A DNA stretch of 64,000 bases from CAVRQM01 sp963822705 (GTDB lineage Bacteria; Pseudomonadota; Alphaproteobacteria; Acetobacterales; Acetobacteraceae). The stretch lies in the NCBI GenBank assembly GCA_963822705.1, contig CAWGIX010000010.1, positions 482,829 through 546,828 on the forward strand. Reading direction: 5' to 3'. Shown here piece by piece: positions 49,589 to 60,676 of the stretch (position 1 is the first letter of the stretch; the number at the start of each line of letters is the position of its first letter). The translations under genes and the position numbers were made by a program. The notes beneath the pieces are model-generated. The model was given only the letters and a program-made list of their open reading frames with translations, was not told where the DNA came from and did not search any database.

Positions 49589-50165
49589 GCCGGCTGCGCG
49601 TCAGCTCGCTCTCGCCGCCGCAGCTGCTCGACGCGGCGGGCCTGCGCCGCGTCCTGGTGCGCCTGGCGCACGAGATCACCGAACGGCACCCGGGGCTGCA
49701 CGGCATCGTGCTCGCCGGCATGCCCACGCGTGGCGTGCCGCTCGCGATGCGTCTCGCCGGCGTGCTGGCTGACGTCGCGCAGCTGCGCCCATCCGATCGT
49801 GGCACTGGATCCGCGCAACCACCGCGACGACATGCCCCGTGTCGCCTCGAACGGCACCGGCGGTCCTCACCGCCGTGGATGGCGGTGAGCCGCCGCAGGT
49901 CGACGGCGCAGTCGTCATTCTCGTCGACGACGTGCTCTTCACCGGTCGCACGCTGCGCGCAGCGATGGACGCGCTCATGGAGTGCGGCAGGCCCGCGGCG
50001 GTCGAGGTGCTGGCGATCATCGATCGCGGCCATCGTGAGCTGCCGCTGCGTGCCAACTATGTGGGCAAGAACGTGCCCACGGCGCCGCAGGACCGCGTCT
50101 CTGTGCGCCTGCGCGAGGTGGACGGAGTGGACGGGGCATGGCTCGCGCCCGCGGGTGCGCCATGA
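49585..50165 (+). CDS. pyrR: Bifunctional pyr operon regulator / uracil phosphoribosyltransferase (frameshifted)
   Basis: PyrR, an RNA-binding regulator of the pyr operon with a phosphoribosyltransferase fold. GTG 49585 overlaps pyrB (GTGA). The N-terminal part has LRRVLVRLAHEITERHPGLH and VLAGMPTRGVPLAMRLAG. The PRPP-binding motif is VVILVDDVLFTGRTLRAAMD, then EVLAIIDRGHRELPLRANYV, GKNVPTAPQDRVSVRLREVD and the end GAWLAPAGAP. This follows bacterial PyrR closely. A pair of shifts near 49795 and 49860 disturbs the ALDPRNHRDD region. The PyrR box in the leader at 48567-48590 is its expected target. Confidence 0.93.
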
Positions 50166-51487
50166 ACGCGATCCTTCGCGGGGTGCGCGTCATCGACCCG
50201 CTTGGCGGCCTCGACGTCGCGGACCGCGACGTGTGGATGAGGGCGGAGTCGTCCTCGCCTCGAGGGCCGACGCTGCAGGTCGACGGTGTGACCGTCATCG
50301 ACCTGCGACCTCCGATGGCGGAAGCGGCGTGCGTGCTTGCCCCGGTTTCATCGACATGCACGCGCACCTGCGCGATCCGGGTGACGCCGAGCGCGGAGAC
50401 GATCGAGCGGCGCGCCGCGCTGCTGCCGCCGGTGGCTTCACGCAGGTGGTGGCGATGGCGAACACGCGGCCGCCGGTTGATTCGCCGGATGCGGTGCGCC
50501 GACGCGATGGCGCGCGGCGCGGCGAGCTGCGGTCACCGTGCTGCCCGCCGCCGCGGTGACGCGCGGCCTCCGGGTGAGGAGCTGGTGGACATCGCGGCTG
50601 TCTCGCGCCGGCGCCGTCGGCGCTGAGCGACGACGGCCGCAACGCTGCATCGCTGGCCTGCTGGCGGAGAGCGCTGCGGAGCGCCGCCGAGCTCTCGCGG
50701 CCGGTGCTGGTGCATCCCGAGGACGAGGCCGAGATCGGCGTCTGCAGCCGCCGGCAGCGTCCGTGACACGGCGCTGCGAACGGCCGCTGTTGCTGAGGCA
50801 CGGGCCGTGGTGGCGGCCTCGACGCGCTGCAGCGCGGCGGCGCGGCCGGCTGCACCTGCAGCACGTCTCCACGGCGGCTTCGGTGCGCATGCTGCGCGGC
50901 TCGCGTGATGCCGGGCGTGACGGTCACCGCGGAGGTGACGCCGCATCACCTCGCGTGCTGGCCCGAGCGCGGAGCGAACGCGCGCTGCACAAGGTGAACC
51001 CGCCGCTGCGCGCGCCGTGCTGATCGCGACGCGGTGCTCGACGCGCTGCGCGCAGGGATCATCGACGCCGTGGCGACCGACCACGCTCCCCACACCGCCG
51101 CGGCGAAGGCGGGCGCATATGCGGACGCGGCTCCGGGGATGATCGGCCTGGAGACGGCGCTCGCCGACGTGCCTCACGCTGGGTGGGATGGACGGCGCCT
51201 GGCTGCCCACGCTGGTGGAGCGGTTCACCGCCGGCCCGTACCGCGCGCTGCGCGGCGGCGCGCGTCCGGCGCCGCGCCTGCGCGTCGGCGGGCTCGGCCG
51301 AGCTGCATGCTGTTCGATCCCAGCGCGGCGTGGACCGTGTCGCCGGCGCACTGCGCTCGCGCATCTCGCAACACGCCGCTCTCGGGGTCACGCTGCGCGG
51401 GCGCGTGCTGCTCACGATCGTGCGCGGCGTCTGGTGCACCCGACGCGGACGCGCTCCCGCGTGGCAAGGGAGGCGGCGCATGCCTGA
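50162..51487 (+). CDS. pyrC: Dihydroorotase (heavily frameshifted)
   Basis: Zinc amidohydrolase that cyclises carbamoyl aspartate to dihydroorotate. Start ATG 50162, overlapping pyrR (ATGA). Recognisable in successive frames: MNAILRGVRVIDPLGGLDVA, PGFIDMHAHLRDPGDAE (HxH zinc ligands), GGFTQVVAMANTRPPVDSPD, LSDDGRN, PVLVHPEDEAE, and DAVATDHAPHTAAAK (the DxxH zinc/substrate motif) with PGMIGLETALADV. These belong to the class I bacterial dihydroorotases of ~430 residues. More than ten single-base shifts break it, the densest cluster in the window. The stop overlaps the carA start. Confidence 0.9.
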
Positions 51488-52700
51488 ACGCCGCGGTCGT
51501 GCTCGCGCTGGAGTCCGGCGCGATGTTCGGCGGTGTCCTCTTCGGTGCGAGCCGCTGCAGCCGCGCAGCGGCGAGGTGGTGTTCAACACCTGCATGACGG
51601 GATACCAGGAGGTCATCACCGATCCTTCGTACGCCGGCCAGGTCGTGGTGATGACCTATGCTCTCATCGGCAACTACGGCTGCAGGGACGACACGCGCCG
51701 AATCCTTCCGCGTGCACTGTCGCGCGCGCTCGTGGTCCGCGAGCTGTCGCCCGACGTGGGCCATGCCGGGCGCGACCGCTCGCTCGACGAGGAGCTGCGG
51801 ATGTTCGACGTCCCAGGCCTGCACAGCGTCGACACGCAGGGCGCTCACCCGGCACCTGCGCCGCCACGGCACGCTGCGCGGCATGATCGGTCCGCGAGGA
51901 CGACGACGCGGCTGAGCTCGTCGAGCGGGCGCGGCACGCGCCGTTCGTGAGCGACGAGGACCTGGTGGCCGAGGTGTCCATCGCGGCTCCATGGCTGCGG
52001 TTCGATGACGTGCTCGACGCGGCGCTGCACCGAGGAGTCGAGATTGCCGGCGCGCGCGGGACGCTTCCGGGGGACGCGGATCGTGGTGATCGACTATGGG
52101 GTCAAGCGCAACCAGCTCCGCGCGCTGTGCAGCCGGGGTGCGAGGTGATCGCTGCTGCGTCAGGACGCGATGCATCGACGATGTGGTCGGTCACCAACCG
52201 CACGGGGTGGTGCTGTCCAACGGCCCCGGCGATCCGGCGCGCCTGGGGCACGCGGTGGCCCTGTGTCGCGAGCTGCTGGGACGAGGCGTCGCCGCTGCTG
52301 GGCATCTGCCTGGGCCACCAGATCCTGGCCAGGCCGCCGGGCGCGTCGACGTCGCGCCTGAAGTTCGGCCACCACGGCGGCAACCACCCGGTGCGCGACG
52401 AGACGCACGCGGCGCTGTGTACGTGACATCGCAGAACCACGAGTTCCAGGTGGACGGCGCGTCGCTGCCCGGCTCGAGCGGCTGGTACGTGTGCGAGCGC
52501 AACCTCACGACGGAAGCGTCGAAGGACTGCGCCACCGAGAACTGCCTGCATTCACCGTGCAGTACCACCCCGAGGGAGCGCCAGGGCCGCAGGACCGCGC
52601 CGGCGTCTTCGACGAGTTCCTGTCAGTGTGCGCTCGCGTCGCGCGGGCGGGCATACCGTCTTGCTCAGACAGCGGTTCGCGGCGTCTCCACGTGCGGGCT
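51480..52700 (+). CDS. carA: Carbamoyl phosphate synthase small (glutaminase) subunit (frameshifted)
   Basis: Glutamine amidotransferase feeding ammonia to CarB. The ATG at 51480 follows AAGGGAGG by 7 bases, and one base must be removed directly after it to read NAAVVLALESGAMFGGVLFG. Then GEVVFNTCMTGYQEVITDPS, GQVVVMTYALIGNYG, RLPT-type middle region, VVIDYGVKRNQLRALCSRG, VVLSNGPGDPARLGHAVALC, LLGICLGHQILA (nucleophile Cys), TSQNHEFQVD (His) and VQYHPEGAPGPQD. About nine single-base shifts. The 3' end near 52700 is approximate, since the frame after FDEFLSVCARVARAG is unclear. Confidence 0.92.
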
Positions 52701-52748
52701 TCGCCAGCATCGCACGTGTCGCCGCCGCGCCCGGAACTCGCCGACGGC

Positions 52749-55700
52749 ATGCAGCCCAGCCCGCTTCACCGCGCACCGGCGCCTCGCGGCGACCCAGCCG
52801 ACGACGCCGCCTCGCTGAAGCGAAATCGCTGGTCATCGGCAGCGGTCCTGTGATCATCGGGCAGGCGGCGGAGTTCGACTATGCGGGCACGCAGGCGTGC
52901 AAGGCGCTGCGCGAGGAGGGCGTCCGGGCCGTTCTGGTCAACAGCAACCCGGCCACGATCATGACCGACGACGACACCGCGGACGCCGTGTACGTCGAGC
53001 CGCTCACGGTGGAGGTGATCGAGCGGGTGATCGCAGCGCGAGCGGCCGGACGGGCTGCTCGCCACGCTGGGCGGCCAGACCGGGCTCAACCTCGCGGTCG
53101 CGCTCGACGACGCGGGGGTGCTCGAGCGTCACGGCGTGCGCGTGCTGGGCACGCCGCTGTCAGCGCGATCCGTGCCGCGGAGGACCGGGAGCGGTTCAAG
53201 ACGCTGCTGCGCTCGCATCGACGAGCCCGTGCCGGCGTCGCGGACGGTGTCGTCGCTCGCCGACGCGCGGCTCGTTTCGCGAGCGCGAGGGGCTGCCGCT
53301 CGTGGTGCGTCCCGGCGTTCACGCTCGGTGGCACGGGCGGCGGGCTGTGCGAGACCGAGGAGCGCTTCCTCGAGGTGGTGGCCGCGGGCCTCGCGGCGTC
53401 GCCGATCAACCAGGTGCTGCTGGAACGGTCGCTGGCGGGTTGGCGCGAGATCGAGTACGAGGTGATGCGCGACGCGGCGGGCACGTGCATCACCGTGTGC
53501 AACATGGAGAACCTCGATCCCGATGGGCGTGCACACCGGCGACTCCATGGTGGTCGCGCCGGCGCAGACGCTCACCGACCGCGAGCATCAGCAGCTGCGC
53601 AGCGCCTCGCTGCGCATCATCAGCGCGCTCGGAGATCGCAGGCGGGTGCAACGTGCAGTTCGCGCTGGCCCCGAATTCGCACGAGTACTTCGTCATCGAG
53701 GTGAATCCGCGCGTGTCGCGGTCGTCGGCGCTGGCGTCCAAGGCCACCGGCTACCCCATCGCCGCGTTGCCGCGAAGATCGCCGCCGGGCGTCGCCTGGA
53801 CGAGATCCCCAACGCCGTCACGGGGAAGACGCTGCGCCGCGTTCGAGCCATCGATCGACTACTGCGTGGTGAAGATCCCGCGCTGGCCGTTCGACAAGTT
53901 CCCCGAGGCGGACCGGCGCCTGGGCACGCAGATGAAATCGACCGGCGAGGTCATGGCGATCGAGCGCTCCTTCGAAGCCGCGTTCAGCAAGGCGCTGCGC
54001 TCGCTCGACCAGGCGCCGCCGGACCCTGCGCTCTGCACGAGCCCGTGCTGATCGACGTGGCCAACGACCGCCGTGCGCACGCGATGCTCGAGGAGCTGCG
54101 CGGCGGCGCCGACCCCTACACGATCGCGCAGCGCAGCGGCATCGGGCTTTGGTTCGTGCGCCGGCTGGCGTCGATCGTCGGCGTGCGAGGAGCGGCTCCG
54201 CTGGGGCGGGCTCGACGACGCCACGCTGCGCCTCGCGAAGCGATTCGCGCTCGGCCGACGAGCGCATCGCTGCGCTTGCGGGCACCGACGCCGACGGCCG
54301 TGCGCGCGCGCCGGCTGACGCTCGGCCTGCGGCCCGTGTACAAGTGCGTGGACACGTGCGCCGCGGAGTTCGAGGCGGAGACGCCGTACTTACTACTCGA
54401 CCTTGAGCTGGAGGACGAGGGGCCGGCGGGGCGCCCGCGGCAGGGCGACGTCGTCGTCGTGGTCGGCAGCGGCCCGATCAGGATCGGCCAGGGCATCGAG
54501 TTCGACTACTGCAGCGTGCAGGCCGCACAGGCGCTGCGCGAGCGGTCGGCGTGTAGTCGGTGATGGTGAACAGCAACCCGGAGACGGTCAGCACCGACTT
54601 CGACTGCAGCACCCGCCTGTACTTCGAGCCGCTCGACGAGGAGGCGGTGTGCGCGGTGATCGAGAGGAGGAGCGGGCGGCCGGCGATGGTGCAGTTCGGC
54701 GGCCAGACCGCCGTCAACCTGGCGACGCCGCTGCACCGCCGCGGGTTCGACCATCCTGGGCACGTCGGCGTCGACGCCATCGACACCGCGGAGGACCGGC
54801 GCGCTTCGAGTCGCTGATGCGCGAGCTCGAGATCCCGCAACCGCAGGGTGCCGCGACGCGCGACCTCGTCGAGGCGGTGGCAATCGCCGAGCGCATCGGC
54901 TATCCCGTGCTGGTGCGCCCGTCATACGTGCTGGGCGGCAGGGCGATGGAGATCGTGCACGGGCCGTGAGGCGCTGCGCCGCTACCTCGACGCGGCCATG
55001 GCGGCGCTGCCCACCGAAGCGGGCGAGCGGCGCGGCGCGGTGCTCATCGACCGCTACCTCTTCGGCACCGAGGTGGACGTCGACGCGGTGAGCGACGGCG
55101 AGACGGTGGTCATCCCGGGGCTCATGGAGCACGTGGAGCGAGCCGGCGTGCACAGCGGCGATTCGATGGCTGCATACCCCGCCCCCCGGCTCGGCGACGA
55201 CGTGCGCGACCGCATCGTCGCCGACACCGTGCTGCATCGCGCGCGCGCTCGCAGGTGCGCGGCCTGTGCAACGTCCAGTTCGTCGTCTATCGCGGCGTGC
55301 CGCACGTGCTCGAGGTGAATCCGCGCGCGCTCGCGCACGGTGCCATTCCTGAGCAAGGTGACCGGCGTGCCGATGGTCGAGCTGGCGACGCGCGTCATGC
55401 GCGGTGAGACGCTGGCTGCCATGGGCTGGGACGACCGGCTTCGTTGCGCCGCGTCCGCTGGTCGCGGTCAAGGCGCCCGTGTTCTCCACGGTGAAGCTGA
55501 GCGAGGTCGACACGGCGCTGGGTCCGGAGATGAAGTCGACGGGCGAGGTGATGGGCGTGGATCTCGACCTGGGCGCCGCGCTGCAGAAGGCGTTCATCGC
55601 CGCGCTCGGCGAGGTGCCGCTCGGTGGCGGCGCGCTGTGCAGCGTCGCAGACGCGGACAAGGCCGAGGCGCTGCCCATCCTGGCGCAGCTCAGCGCGCTG

Positions 55701-56101
55701 GGATTCACGCTCTACGCCACCGCCGGCACCGCGCAGGCGCTGGCCGACGCGGGGGTGACGGCGCTTGCCGTGGGCAAGATCGGGCACGGCCGGCCCAACG
55801 TCATCGACGTCATCGAGGAGGGCCGGGTCGTCGCTCGTCGTGAACACCGTGTCGCAGTTCGGCACCGACGAGATGGAGTACCAGGGCGACGGCCGCGGCC
55901 ACGCTCGCCGCGGCCACGCGCACGGTGAAGGACGGCTATCGCATCCGCCTGGCGGCGGAGCAGCGGCGCATCCCCTGCTGCACGTCACTCGACACCGCAG
56001 CGGCGCTGGCGGACGCCGTCGGCCGCCAGCGCGCGGGCGACGGCGTCCGTGTCGCCACCGTCCGAGCGTATCGCGAGGGATTGGTGCGGATGCCCAGGTG
56101 A
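52749..56101 (+). CDS. carB: Carbamoyl phosphate synthase large subunit (frameshifted)
   Basis: Full-length two-lobed CarB (~1100 codons) that makes carbamoyl phosphate from bicarbonate, ammonia and two ATP. First lobe: VIGSGPVIIGQAAEFDYAGT, VNSNPATIMTDDDTADAVYV, LATLGGQTGLNLAVAL, RMKSTGEVMAIE-type end (QMKSTGEVMAIERSFEAAFS). Oligomerisation part: ADPYTIAQRSGIGLWFVRRL. Second lobe: VGSGPIRIGQGIEFDYCSVQ, VNSNPETVSTDFDCSTRLYF, VQFGGQTAVNLATPL, RPSYVLGGRAMEIVHGP, EMKSTGEVMGVDLDLGAALQ. Allosteric MGS-like C-terminus: GFTLYATAGTAQALADAGVT, VIDVIEEGRVV. Over a dozen single-base shifts. The start ATG 52749 is a guess; no start aligns exactly with the conserved N-terminus. The stop overlaps pyrK (GTGA). 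Confidence 0.93.
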
Positions 56102-56955
56102 CCGTCGCACGCCGCGGTCGCACGGCGGGAACGCGGCGAGGTGACGCTGGTGGAACGGCTGGGCGAGCTCGTGGAGCTGACCGCGCGGCTGCCGCGGCTC
56201 GCCGCGGCGGCGGCGCCGGGTCAGTTCGCGCAGCTGCGCTGCGGCGACGCCGATCGTGCCGCTGCTGCGCCGCCCCTTCAGCGTCGCCTGGGCAGAGGGC
56301 GACTGCTGCTCCTTCGTGTTCGACGAGGTGGGTGCGGGCACTCGACTGCTTGCGGCGCTGCGCAGCGGGCGACGAGCTCGACGTGCTGGGGCCGCTGGGA
56401 CGTGGCTTCACCGTCACGCCCGCCGCGGCGCACGTCGTGTGCGTCTCGGGCGGTGTCGGCTGCGCACCGTTCCCGCTGCTCATCGGGCGCATTGGCGTGC
56501 ATCCGGAGTACATGACATCACTGTCTTGAACGGCGCGGCGACAGCGGACCGGCTCTACCCGGCCGAGCGCTTCGCGCGCGGGGCGAGCGCCGTCCACGTC
56601 CTGGAGGCCACCGACGACGGCAGCCGCGGCCACCGGGGGCGCGTGACGGACCTGGTGCGTGGGGCGGTGCGTCCCGACACCACCGCGGTGTTCGCCTGCG
56701 GGCCGAACGTCATGCTGGCCGCGCTGGCACGCGTGCTCGAGGCCCTGCCGCCGCCGGCCGCGCGGCTCGACGAGGCGTCGATCGAAGCACCCATGGGCTG
56801 CGGCTTCGGCACCTGTCTCGGTTGCGCGCTGCCCGTACGAGGCGAGGCGTGGCGCGCCGGCGTGGGCGCTCTGCTGCACGGACGGCCCCGTGATGGCGCT
56901 GCGTGACGTCGCCTGGCCGGAGCTGCTGGCGATGCCGGGAGCCGACGTGGCATGA
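56098..56955 (+). CDS. pyrK: Dihydroorotate dehydrogenase electron transfer subunit (frameshifted)
   Basis: FAD/2Fe-2S subunit that passes electrons from dihydroorotate dehydrogenase to NAD. GTG 56098 overlaps carB. After a shift near 56135: GEVTLVERLGELVELTARLP, PGQFAQLRCG, then LLRRPFSVAW (the RPxS flavin motif), DELDVLGPLGRGFTV, VVCVSGGVGCAPFPLLI, VFACGPNVMLAALARVLEAL, and the iron-sulfur segment MGCGFGTCLGCALPV, with further Cys expected near the end (HGPV-type, here DGPVMALRDVAWPE). Shifts near 56260, 56365, 56485, 56870. It stands directly before pyrD, as in Gram-positive class 1B systems. Confidence 0.92.
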
Positions 56956-57870
56956 GCGCAGCGCCGGCCTCGCGTGTCGACCTGGGCCGCGGCCTGGTGC
57001 TGCCCAATCCGGTCGGGCCTCGCCAGCGGCACCGCGGGTTACGGGTTCGAGCTGCGCCGGCTGATCGACATGGACAGGCTCGGCGCGCTGTACACCAAGG
57101 GCACCACGCGGCATGCCCGCGCCGGCAACCGCCCTCCGCGCGTCGCCGAGACCGCCCGGCGGGATGCTGAACAGCATCGGCCTGCAGAACCCCGGCGTGG
57201 ACATGTGGTGACCCATTACGCGCCGCAGTTCGCCGCATGGCGAGTGCCGGTGATCGTCAACGTCGCCGGCGAGGACGCCGACGACTACGTGCACTGCGCC
57301 GGGCGTCTCGACGGCGCGCAGGGTGTCGCGGGCATCGAGCTCAACATCTCCTGCCCCAACATCGCGCACGGCCTCGACTTCGGCCGCGACCCGTCCGCGG
57401 CCGCGCGGCTGGTTGCGGCGGTGCGCGCGTGTCACGCAGCGGCACCTCATGGTCAAGCTCACCCCCAACGTGGGCGACATCGCCGCCGTCGCGCGCGCGG
57501 TGCAGGACGCCGGCGCCAACTCGCTCTCGGCGGTCAACACGTACATCGGGATGAAGATCCATCGGCGCAGCGGCCGCCCGGTGCTTCCGGACGGCACAGG
57601 TGGGCTCAGCGGTCCTGCGATCCACCCGCTGGCGCTCGCCGCGGTGGCGCAGGTCAGCGCCGCCGTAGCATCCCCGTTGTGGGCATCGGCGGCATCACCG
57701 ATGCGGGCTCGGCTCTGGACTTCCTCGTCGCCGGCGCGGTCGCGGTGCAGGTGGGCACGGCGACGTTCGTCAACCCGGCGGCGGCGCTGGACGTGCTGGA
57801 CGGCCTGCGAAGTCCCACAGGGCCCCGCTCCGGCGAGTATCGTGCGGACCCGAGCGCGAGCCGGACCTGA
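56952..57870 (+). CDS. pyrD: Dihydroorotate dehydrogenase, class 1B catalytic subunit (frameshifted)
   Basis: FMN enzyme oxidising dihydroorotate to orotate with PyrK. ATG 56952 overlaps the pyrK stop (ATGA). Motifs: RVDLGRGLVLPNPVG then LASGTAGYGFELRRLIDMDR, LGALYTKGTTRHARAGNRPP, MLNSIGLQNPGVD, VIVNVAGEDADDYVHCAGRL, GIELNISCPNIAHGLDFG (active-site Cys of class 1), LMVKLTPNVGDIAAVARAVQ, SAVNTYIGMKIH, GTGGLSGPAIHPLALAAVAQ, and PVVGIGGITDAGSALDFLVA then GAVAVQVGTATFVNPAAAL. Shifts near 57018, 57162, 57195, 57430 and 57672. Last gene of the operon; pyrE and pyrF are not in the window. Confidence 0.94.
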
Positions 57871-57889
57871 TGCATGGGGAGAGAGGGCG

Positions 57890-59567
57890 ATGAGAAGGGT
57901 GTGGTTGGTGTCCAGGGCCTTCGCTGTGGGCGCCGCGTGCGCCATCGCCGTGGTGCCGCTGCTGCAGACGTCTCCCACCGTCAGCGCGGCCGCCGCCCCG
58001 CACGAGCACATCGACTGCGCCAACGGCAACGCGCTGTGCACGGAGGTCGCCAACTCGGATGAGATCTTCGGACACTACGTGGGACATGACGAGCCCTCGG
58101 ATCTCTTCTACTCGAATGTGCCCGGTTCCGGGAACCAGATGCGCTACCAGCTCATCCTGCCCTCCGATCCCTCGCCTGCCTCGCCATTGAGCCCGAGCAA
58201 GTCGTACAACTTCGAGCTGCACCCGGCCTTCTGGTTCGGCATGGCGATGTGCGACACGCAGTCGTACCCGCTGCAGATCAGCACGTGCCCGGCGGACAGC
58301 AACTCCAACATCCTGGATCCGACCGTGAGCACCAAGCACGCCGGCACCGCGTTCACGGAGATGCAGTTCTACCCGCCGGGGTGGGTCGAGTGGCCTGCGG
58401 GCGGCACCACCGCCGGAGTGGGTGGCACCAGCTGCGATCCCACTCTCTGGTGCGCAGCGCTCAACATCGACAGCCTCTCCGTCAACGGCGTCACCAACGC
58501 GCAACTCAACCCGACCTGTGCGGCGCAGACCGGGGTCGAGTACATCAACTTCGCATTCATCACCAAGAGCGGCGTGCCCCACGCCACTCCCAACCCTGTT
58601 GGTTCGACGCTGGCCACCTACACGCCGGACCCGCAAACCGACCTCTTCATGCACTCGGGTGACCACCTGGTCGTGACGATGCACGACACGTCCAGCGGTT
58701 TGCAGGTGATCATCAACGACCTCACGAGCAACGTCAGCGGCTCCATGACCGCGAGCGCAGCCAACGGGTTCGGGCAGGTCCAGTTCGCCCCGAAGGGCAC
58801 CAAGTGCGTCGACATCCCCTACAACTTCCACCCCATGTACAGCACGTCCTCGGAGAACACGCGGGTGATCTGGGCGGCGCACAGCTACAACGTGGCGTTC
58901 TCGGACGAGATCGGCCACTTCGACTACTGCAACGGGCCGAAGTCCATCCCCGCGACGCTGCACGGGGCCAACTGCCCCAAGGGCGACAGCGAGGGCATCG
59001 GCACCACGGTCGAGCCGCGAGACGGCGACGACACGAACTGCTTCCCCGCCTCTCGATCGTCGCTGGTGGCGGTCCCAGGCTGCACAGGCACCAACGACCC
59101 CGGTTTCGACGGGGCCTCATACCTGCCCCTGTGGCCGGACGGCAACACCGCGCTGCACCCGACGCCCGTGCGCTTCACGAGTTCCGCTGATCGGGCCGTA
59201 CTACACGCAGAACTATTCCCGCAGCGCGTTCGAGACCGACCTGCCCGCCATCGAGAGCTCGAGCATCGTCCCCTGCAACAACCTCAACGGAGCGCACTGC
59301 ACGCTGATACCCAGCACAGACGACTGCACGCCCAAGCCGGTCTCATGCGACGTCGCGGCGTTCTATCCCTTCTACAGCATCACCAGGATCGGCGGTCAAT
59401 GTGTGTGGCAGATCGGCAACCACATCCCGGGGAGCCTCAACGACTTCGGCCAGAACCAGCAGTACGGGACCCTCCTGAGCGGCAGCTACCTGAACGGCGG
59501 CAACACGTCGGCGAACTTCTACGAGAACTTCCGCCACATCTTCAGCACCAACCCGTGTCCGAGCTAG
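57890..59567 (+). CDS. Large secreted protein of unknown function (one frameshift)
   Basis: About 558 residues with a clear signal peptide (RRVWLVSRAFAVGAACAIAV, cleavage after VSAAAA). The mature part is rich in Asn, Thr, Ser, Gly and paired cysteines (HIDCANGNALCTEVANSDEI, CDTQSYPLQISTCPAD, GTSCDPTLWCAALNIDSLSV, NPTCAAQTGVEYINFAFITK), suggesting a disulfide-bonded beta structure exposed outside the cell. A conserved-looking stretch is HFDYCNGPKSIPATLHGANC. One shift near 59190 leads into YYTQNYSRSAFETDLPAIES and the end RHIFSTNPCPS. The ATG 57890 has GGGGAGAGAGG just upstream. No catalytic motif or known domain recognised. Base composition is less GC-extreme than in the neighbours. The stop is inside a palindrome shared with the converging gene. 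Confidence 0.8.
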
Positions 59568-59577
59568 CCGCGGCTAG
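59564..59577. repeat. Palindrome carrying the stop codons of both converging genes
   Basis: CTAGCCGCGGCTAG is a perfect 14-base palindrome. Read on the plus strand it supplies TAG (59565-59567) for the secreted protein; read on the minus strand it supplies TAG (59576-59574) for the methyltransferase. As RNA it could form only a very short hairpin, so a terminator role is doubtful. Confidence 0.6.
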
Positions 59578-60540
59578 CCGCGCCGCCGGCTAGACAAGCC
59601 CCGGCCACGGCGCGCGACCCAGCGGAGCGGGCGCGTGACGCGCCAGCTGCGTGACGCGTACAGCGTCTGCAGCTGGCGTTGCACGGCGGCGTGCCGTTCC
59701 TGGGCCACTGCCGCGCGTTGGAGCGCCTCTTCGCGCTCGTGCGCAGCCAGGCTGAGCGCCTGACGCAGCCGCGCTATCTCCGCATCCGCCGTCGAGGCAG
59801 GCACGGCCGGCGGCCGATCCGAACTCGCCCTTGAGCAGCACGAAGACGAACTCGTTGTCATCCTCCTCGTCGCAGCTGAGCACCTCACCGACCTGGAACA
59901 CGAGCCCAGCCTCGCGGCGCGCCGCAAGCAGGACCTCGAGGAACGTGTCCGGGCGCCAGACATGGAAGTGGATGCTGTAGTCCATCTTCATCAGCCGTCG
60001 CACCAGTGCCGCTCGCGCCGCTGCCGTGCGCGGCCCGTCAGGCTCGGCCGCCGCGACGTGCGCCACCCAGTCGGCGAAGTGGTTGCGGCGGGTTTGCGCC
60101 GTGCCGTTGTGAAACTCGTCGACCACGTGATCGATGGGCGTCAGGCTGCGCGTGTGGTCGAACGTGTTGCGCGGATCCGGGATGGCCAGGAAGAGGACAC
60201 CGCCGCCTCTGAGCACGCGGAACATCTCGAGCAGTCCTCGGATGGGATCCTCGAGGTGCTCGACCAGGTGGTTGGCGATGACGAAGTCGAGCGATTCGTC
60301 GGCGAACGCGCTGAGGTCCTGGGCGTCGCCGATGACGTCGACGTGCACGAGATCCTCGTTCGCCAGCTCGGGATACTGCTCCCGCAGCTGGTCGTTGCTG
60401 AGGCGGTCGACATACCGCACGGTGACACCGGGATCGAGTGGCAGCGGGTTGTGCAGAGCACCGATCTCGATGCCCTGGCCACGGAGCCACCTCGCGGCGT
60501 GCCGGCGCTTGGTGGCCGTGCGCACCGAGACGTCAGCCAC
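59574..60540 (-). CDS. Class I SAM-dependent methyltransferase with C-terminal coiled coil (one frameshift)
   Basis: About 322 residues. The N-terminal methyltransferase domain has GIEIGALHNPLPLDPGVTVR, YVDRLSNDQLREQYPELANE, DAQDLSAFADESLDFVIANH, LVEHLEDPIRGLLEMFRVLR and GGGVLFLAIPDPRNTFDHTR, a layout frequent in methyltransferases of polysaccharide or glycan gene clusters. FHVWRPDTFLEVLLAARREA follows. After one shift near 59830 comes a coiled coil (ADAEIARLRQALSLAAHERE) and the terminal LYASRSWRVTRPLRWVARR. That ending resembles the S-x-SWR-x-T-x-PLR tails of bacterial glycosyltransferases. Start GTG 60540. Substrate unknown. Confidence 0.82.
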
Positions 60541-60676
60541 GGAGGTGAGCTCCGATTACCGGCGGCATCGACCGTGGAGCATACGAGAGCGGGCTTCGCG
60601 CTGTCGCGCGCCGCGCGCGCTCGGTTCGGCGGGAATCAACTCTGCGAGAATGGCCAGGCACCTGAAGGAGACAGCA

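Noticed and set aside
50162..56101. pyrC, carA and carB as real pseudogenes
   Set aside because: All catalytic motifs survive in the alternate frames, the operon order and overlaps are intact, and no substitution decay is visible.
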